Source of the DNA: Pseudomonas brassicacearum
GTDB lineage: Bacteria > Pseudomonadota > Gammaproteobacteria > Pseudomonadales > Pseudomonadaceae
DNA: 64,000 nucleotides
Direction of reading: 5' to 3'
Assembly (NCBI RefSeq): GCF_009601685.2
Contig: NZ_CP045701.2
Span: 2,852,001 to 2,916,000 of the forward strand
Each line of letters begins with the position of its first letter. Position 1 is the stretch's first letter. The position numbers were made by a program, and so were the translations under genes. The notes under the pieces were generated by a model. It made no database searches. It saw only the letters and a list, made by a program, of their open reading frames with translations, and was not told the DNA's origin. Positions 60,239 to 64,000 of this stretch are shown piece after piece.

Positions 60239-61564
60239 ATGATCGAAGCCAGTGCGTCACGTCGTCTGCTCGTGGTTGATCCCTGCGATGATTGTCATCG
60301 CTTATTGCCAGGTCTGCGCACCATCGGCTGGGATGTGGACAGTTGCTCCCTCGAACACGCCAGCGATAGGACGTGTGACGTCGGCCTTTTGCGGCTGCAG
60401 CCTTTTCACCTGGAGCGCCCGGAAGCGGTCAAGGAGTTGATCAGCCGTAGTGGCACCGAATGGATCGCCGTGCTCAACCAGGAAGTGTTGCGCCTGCAAA
60501 ACGTTGGTGATTTTGTCTGCGAATGGTTTTTCGACTTCCATACCTTGCCGTTCGACGTGTCCAGGGTCCAAGTGACACTGGGCCGGGCGTTTGGCATGGC
60601 GCGCCTGCGGGGTCAGGGTTCGATCCATATTGACCAGCCAGAACATGAACTGCTGGGCGACAGCAAGCCGATTCGCGAACTGCGCAAATTGTTGAGCAAG
60701 CTGGCGCCCGCCGAGTCGCCGGTATTGATTCGGGGTGAGAGCGGTACTGGCAAGGAATTGGTGGCGCGCACCCTGCATTATCAGTCTCACCGTCGTAATA
60801 AGCCGTTCATCGCCATCAACTGCGGCGCCATCCCGGAGCACCTGATCCAGTCCGAATTGTTCGGGCATGAGAAAGGCGCGTTCACCGGGGCCCACCAACG
60901 CAAGGTCGGGCGCATCGAGGCGGCCCACGGTGGCACGCTGTTTCTCGATGAAATCGGCGACCTGCCGTTGGAGCTACAAGCCAATCTGCTGCGTTTCCTG
61001 CAAGAGAAACACATTGAGCGGGTCGGTGGCAGCCAGCCGATTGCGGTTGATGTGCGGGTCTTGGCCGCCACCCATGTGGACCTTGAGGCGGCCATCGAGC
61101 ACAAGCGGTTTCGCGAGGACCTGTATTACCGCTTGAACGTGTTGCAGGTGGTGATGGCGCCGCTGCGCGAACGCCATGGTGACCTGGCGATGCTGGCCAA
61201 CCACTTCTCCCATTTCTACAGCCAGGAAACCGGCCGCCGTCCCCGTAGCTTCAGTGAGGATGCCTTGGTGGCGATGGGTATGCATAAATGGCCTGGCAAT
61301 GTGCGGGAGCTGGCCAACCGCGTCCGTCGCGGTTTGGTATTGGCCGAAGGGCGCCAAATCGAAGCCAGGGACCTGGGCCTGGCCAGCTACCATGGCGTCG
61401 TGGCGCCGATGGGCACGCTGGAGGACTACAAGACCCGCGCCGAGCGCCAGGCCCTGAGCGATGTGCTCAACCGTCACAGTGACAACCTGAGCGTGGCCGC
61501 CAGGGTGCTGGGCGTGTCCCGGCCGACGTTCTATCGTCTGCTGCACAAGCATCAGATCCGATGA
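60239..61564 (+). CDS. sigma-54-dependent activator with VpsR-like N-terminus
   Basis: A 441-residue enhancer-binding protein. The first ~135 residues (LLVVDPCDDCHRLLPGLRTIGWDVDSCSLEHASD...) form a degenerate receiver of VpsR type without the usual phospho-acceptor pattern. The AAA+ domain has Walker A GESGTGKE (166-173), the sigma-54-contact loop GAFTGA (213-218) and Walker B GTLFLDEIGD. A Fis-type helix-turn-helix (SVAARVLGVSRPTFYRLLHKHQI) ends the protein. VpsR binds c-di-GMP; whether this one does is unknown. It converges on a fap operon, suggesting control of biofilm amyloid. Confidence 0.87.
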   Translation: MIEASASRRLLVVDPCDDCHRLLPGLRTIGWDVDSCSLEHASDRTCDVGLLRLQPFHLERPEAVKELISRSGTEWIAVLNQEVLRLQNVGDFVCEWFFDFHTLPFDVSRVQVTLGRAFGMARLRGQGSIHIDQPEHELLGDSKPIRELRKLLSKLAPAESPVLIRGESGTGKELVARTLHYQSHRRNKPFIAINCGAIPEHLIQSELFGHEKGAFTGAHQRKVGRIEAAHGGTLFLDEIGDLPLELQANLLRFLQEKHIERVGGSQPIAVDVRVLAATHVDLEAAIEHKRFREDLYYRLNVLQVVMAPLRERHGDLAMLANHFSHFYSQETGRRPRSFSEDALVAMGMHKWPGNVRELANRVRRGLVLAEGRQIEARDLGLASYHGVVAPMGTLEDYKTRAERQALSDVLNRHSDNLSVAARVLGVSRPTFYRLLHKHQIR

Positions 61565-61584
61565 CTCAAGCCGGTACAAACACC

Positions 61585-61660
61585 CTTGCTCGCGATGGCG
61601 GTCTTTCATTCACATCCATGCTGATTGAAAGGGCCCTATCGCGAGCAAGTTCGCTCCCAC
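61585..61660. repeat. truncated GTGGGAGC-family inverted repeat
   Basis: CTTGCTCGCGAT at 61585-61596 pairs with ATCGCGAGCAAGTTCGCTCCCAC at 61638-61660; the left arm lacks the GTGGGAGC part. It lies between the activator gene and the convergent fapF. Confidence 0.8.
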
Positions 61661-61709
61661 AGGGGGGCAGTGTCCTTGGATATGTGTCCTTCACATACCC
61701 CAGAGGGCA

Positions 61710-62993
61710 TCAGAAGTAGTACGGAAACTTCAGGCTAAAGGTGAAATCCGGCGCATCGTCGGTCAGCCCGATGGACAGGTTGGGCACGATGGTCAGGTTG
61801 TCGGACGCGGCGACGGTCATGCCGATGTTGAAGTAGCCGGCGTTGGCGTCGCTGGACGTCACCGATTCCCAATCGCCGCCGTCCTGTTTGAGCTTGCTTT
61901 TCTTTTGGATCAGGTCAGAGACCGAGAATGACATGCTCATCTTCTCGTTCAAGGCAAAGGCGATGCCCGCGCCGATCTGGAAGCTGTCACCGATTCGCAC
62001 CTTGCCCGGGACCTTCTGGTTGACCGTGGAACTGATGTCGTCGAACGATTCTTCGAAGTTATGGGTGTAGGAAAGGCTGCCGAACAGCACGGCCGGGTCG
62101 AAGGTCTTGACCAGCGAAAGCCCGGGCGTGATCGACCACACGCCGTTGCCGGTAGGCAGGTCCTCTGGCACGAACAGGTTGGTGTTGGCCTGGGATTGGC
62201 GCAGCTTGATGCCGAACGGGTCCTTGCCGGTGGGGGCCTTGATCCGCAGGGTAGCCACCGCATCCGGGGCGTTGATCGACTCATCCATGAACTTGTAGGC
62301 GATACCGAAGTTGACGTCACCGATGGTGGGGTCCTGGGTCACGGTTTCTTCGCTGGTGACACCGGCTGCGCCGTTGTTCGCGCCGCCTGACTGATAGGTG
62401 GATTCGCGGTAGATCACCGGGACGTTGAGGTCGAACTGCCAGCGGTTGTCAAAGTTATAGCGACCGGTGAGGTCCAGCGTCCAGGTGTCGGCCTTGATCC
62501 GGTCGAGGTTGATGTTGCCCAGGAAAATCGAGTCCAGGGCCAGGAAACCGTTGAGGATCAGTTGTCGCGTGTCGTATCGCGAATACGTCACGCCGGTCTC
62601 GAAACTGAATTTGCCGCCGCCGAAGAAGCCGCTGGCCTCGTCATAGAGGTTGGAGACGCTCTGGGCCGGCTGGGAATCATCGGCCAGGGACTGCCCATAA
62701 CCGCTGCCGCCAGCCGTTGCCGCACCGCCGCCGGCCACGGTCTGGTTGCCTTTCATGTCGGCCGGGGATTTGGCCAGGCGCTTGGGCGGTGGAGCGGCGG
62801 GTTGATCCTCCACCTGACGAACTCTCTGTTCAAGCACCGCCAAGGCCTTCTGCTGGACCTCGTATCTTTGCTTGAGCTCGAGAAGTTCCTGTTTCAGGGC
62901 CTCGATGTCCGCATCCGGGGCCGCTTGCAACACGGTCGCCGGGAACAACGTGCTTAAACACATCACAGCGCGCAACGATACGGATCGATACAT
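61710..62993 (-). CDS. fapF: amyloid exporter FapF
   Basis: A 427-residue outer membrane protein that secretes Fap amyloid subunits. The signal peptide covers about residues 1-24; an N-terminal coiled coil ([31 protein letters not shown], about 27-57) and a glycine-rich linker precede a beta-barrel that ends FSLKFPYYF with a terminal Phe. This layout of periplasmic coiled coil plus barrel is that of FapF. It is the last gene of a leftward unit after fapE. Confidence 0.82.
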   Translation of the reverse strand: MYRSVSLRAVMCLSTLFPATVLQAAPDADIEALKQELLELKQRYEVQQKALAVLEQRVRQVEDQPAAPPPKRLAKSPADMKGNQTVAGGGAATAGGSGYGQSLADDSQPAQSVSNLYDEASGFFGGGKFSFETGVTYSRYDTRQLILNGFLALDSIFLGNINLDRIKADTWTLDLTGRYNFDNRWQFDLNVPVIYRESTYQSGGANNGAAGVTSEETVTQDPTIGDVNFGIAYKFMDESINAPDAVATLRIKAPTGKDPFGIKLRQSQANTNLFVPEDLPTGNGVWSITPGLSLVKTFDPAVLFGSLSYTHNFEESFDDISSTVNQKVPGKVRIGDSFQIGAGIAFALNEKMSMSFSVSDLIQKKSKLKQDGGDWESVTSSDANAGYFNIGMTVAASDNLTIVPNLSIGLTDDAPDFTFSLKFPYYF

Positions 62994-63039
62994 GAAATAT
63001 GCCGCCCCTATTTACCCAATGGTCGCAAATCAGCGTAGT

Positions 63040-63786
63040 TCAATAACCGAGGTTACGCAGGCCGCGTAGTTGGGTCAGGTTACAGTCCAACGCGCCGGCA
63101 CTGGGGCCGTTACTGTTCAGCACCACGTTGAGCTGCGTCATGTTGTTGACCAGGTTGCTGTTGCCCAGCAGGCGAGTGTTTTGCAGCAAGCCGCCCTGGG
63201 CCACTTGTTGCAGGGTGCTGCCCTGGTTGTGGTTGGCCTGGATCGCCATCTGCACGCCGCTGCCGGTGGCGGTGACCGCGATGCTGCCGGCGGAATTGCT
63301 GCCGCTGATGGTTTGGCCCTTGGTCAGCAACTGGCCTTGGGAAGGCATGAGCGCCGGCGCTTGGCTGCTCTCTTTTACGTTGATGTTGACGTTGTTGTAG
63401 GCCGTGTTGCCGTCGCCGGCGGCGCGTACGCTCTGGGTCACCCCCTGGCTCGTGCCAAGGCCGGCGCCACCGGTAATGTTGCCGCTGCCCTGTTGCGGGG
63501 CGCTGCCATTGCCGGTCTGCTTGATGGTGGAGACATAAAACTGGGGTTTGACGGTGGCAGCCTGGATCTGCATGGTGCTGGTGGCGCCGATCAAGTCGCC
63601 GCTGGCGTTGCGCCAGGTACTGCTCATGACGATGCCGAAGCTGATGACTCTGCCGGGCATGACATAACGACCGCGCAGCTCGGCAAGCTCCTGGTCCTTG
63701 ACTTCGATGGGTTTGAAGCCGGCATGGGCATAGCCCGAGGCGGTCGCGAGCAGGCAGGCCAGCGACAGCCAGTGTGAGGTTTTCAT
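63040..63786 (-). CDS. fapE: Fap amyloid-associated secreted protein FapE
   Basis: A 248-residue exported protein: signal peptide about residues 1-22 (ending AHA), then FKPIEVKDQELAELRGRYVMPGRVISFG, a Gly/Asn/Ser/Gln-rich middle, and a C-terminal LNSNGPSAGALDCNLTQLRGLRNLGY with a single cysteine. Context (fapF downstream, a fapD-like end upstream) and composition fit FapE, a minor part of extracellular Fap fibres. The start at MKTSHWLSLA has GGGAG 7 bases upstream; a longer start at 63804 is less likely. Confidence 0.72.
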   Translation of the reverse strand: MKTSHWLSLACLLATASGYAHAGFKPIEVKDQELAELRGRYVMPGRVISFGIVMSSTWRNASGDLIGATSTMQIQAATVKPQFYVSTIKQTGNGSAPQQGSGNITGGAGLGTSQGVTQSVRAAGDGNTAYNNVNINVKESSQAPALMPSQGQLLTKGQTISGSNSAGSIAVTATGSGVQMAIQANHNQGSTLQQVAQGGLLQNTRLLGNSNLVNNMTQLNVVLNSNGPSAGALDCNLTQLRGLRNLGY

Positions 63787-63844
63787 GTGCTGCTCCCGGA
63801 GCATCCTGCTCCTCTGATACTTATGTTGGCAGTTAAGTCGGCGA

Positions 63845-64000
63845 TTAAAAGAAGTCGCTCTGTATGAAGCCGAAATCCATCAGTTCCGCATCCCTGACCG
63901 GGTTGAAACCGTCCAGCTTGTTACGGGCTGTCAGGGGTTGAGGAGGGCTGCGTAGTGCATTGGTCTTGTCGTAGCCCGGGCCGACGATCGCGAAGACGAT
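63845..64000 (-). CDS. C-terminal end of a FapD-like protein (cut by window edge)
   Basis: An open frame enters from the right edge and ends at TAA (63845-63847), giving 51 residues: IVFAIVGPGYDKTNALRSPP and NKLDGFNPVRDAELMDFGFI are the readable parts. Its place just before fapE (59 bp) and the direction fit FapD, the C39-type peptidase of the fap operon; the catalytic part is outside the window, so the call rests on position and a loose resemblance of the tail. Confidence 0.55.
   Translation of the reverse strand: MVFAIVGPGYDKTNALRSPPQPLTARNKLDGFNPVRDAELMDFGFIQSDFF

Overview
The window is a chromosomal stretch of a GC-rich gammaproteobacterium, almost certainly a Pseudomonas of the fluorescens group. 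The signs are GTGGGAGC...CTTGCTCGCGA intergenic palindromes, a Fap amyloid locus, a ferulate operon of ech-vdh-fcs type, gnd-zwf gene order and uniformly GC-rich coding. No rRNA, tRNA, insertion sequence, prophage or CRISPR array was recognised. About 64 protein genes were called, three of them at the edges or too short for routine ORF calling.

Layout. 0-1.1 kb: an FTR1-cupredoxin-P19 iron uptake operon behind a Fur-box-like site. 1.2-8 kb: housekeeping and signalling genes (DUF3079, M20 dipeptidase, RlhA, a dCACHE-type GGDEF protein, a YfcE-like phosphoesterase). 8-14.6 kb: two convergent operons for membrane lipid or stress functions (chalcone-isomerase-like, DUF3833, a small protein; facing NTF2-like, SDR, FAD oxidoreductase, DUF1365, Cfa-like methyltransferase, DUF2878). 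Both have TTGTACAA boxes in front of their first gene. 14.6-17.7 kb: OYE reductase and a pirin/LysR pair. 18-22.8 kb: a tightly packed flavin monooxygenase, RidA, DUF1028, M20 deacylase, 38-aa ORF and PotD-like binding protein cluster. 23-31.8 kb: regulators, including a histidine kinase, LuxR-type response regulator and lone receiver next to an NDH-2-like oxidoreductase; a shared ATAC-N4-GTAT palindrome lies before three of these units. 30.8-35.6 kb: AraC regulator, SphA-like outer membrane protein, MFS and amidase. 35.7-43.8 kb: a hydroxycinnamate catabolic island (AAHS transporter, OprD porin, MarR repressor, ech, vdh, fcs). 43.9-52.8 kb: mixed genes, including a nitrilase with its LysR, a WYL regulator with a paired-repeat promoter, a second AFG1-like ATPase and cptA. 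53-58 kb: gnd-zwf-HAD and nhaB. 58.1-64 kb: a delta-60 repeat protein, a VpsR-like sigma-54 activator and the 3' end of a fap amyloid operon (fapD partial, fapE, fapF).

Two families of intergenic palindromic repeat are scattered through the window. One (GTAGGAGCTGGCGAAGCCTGCGATC...) occurs six times and carries two kinds of expansion: a GATC-containing microsatellite in its loop (23 copies of TTGATC at 22.85 kb) and an 11-bp ACAGCTCCTAC array at its end. The most promising undescribed signals are regulatory: the ATAC-N4-GTAT trio, the CTGACA-N4-CTGACA promoter pair with identical geometry, the TTGTACAA boxes and the MarR-type palindromes. All homology statements rest on reading the proteins by eye; no database search was run.
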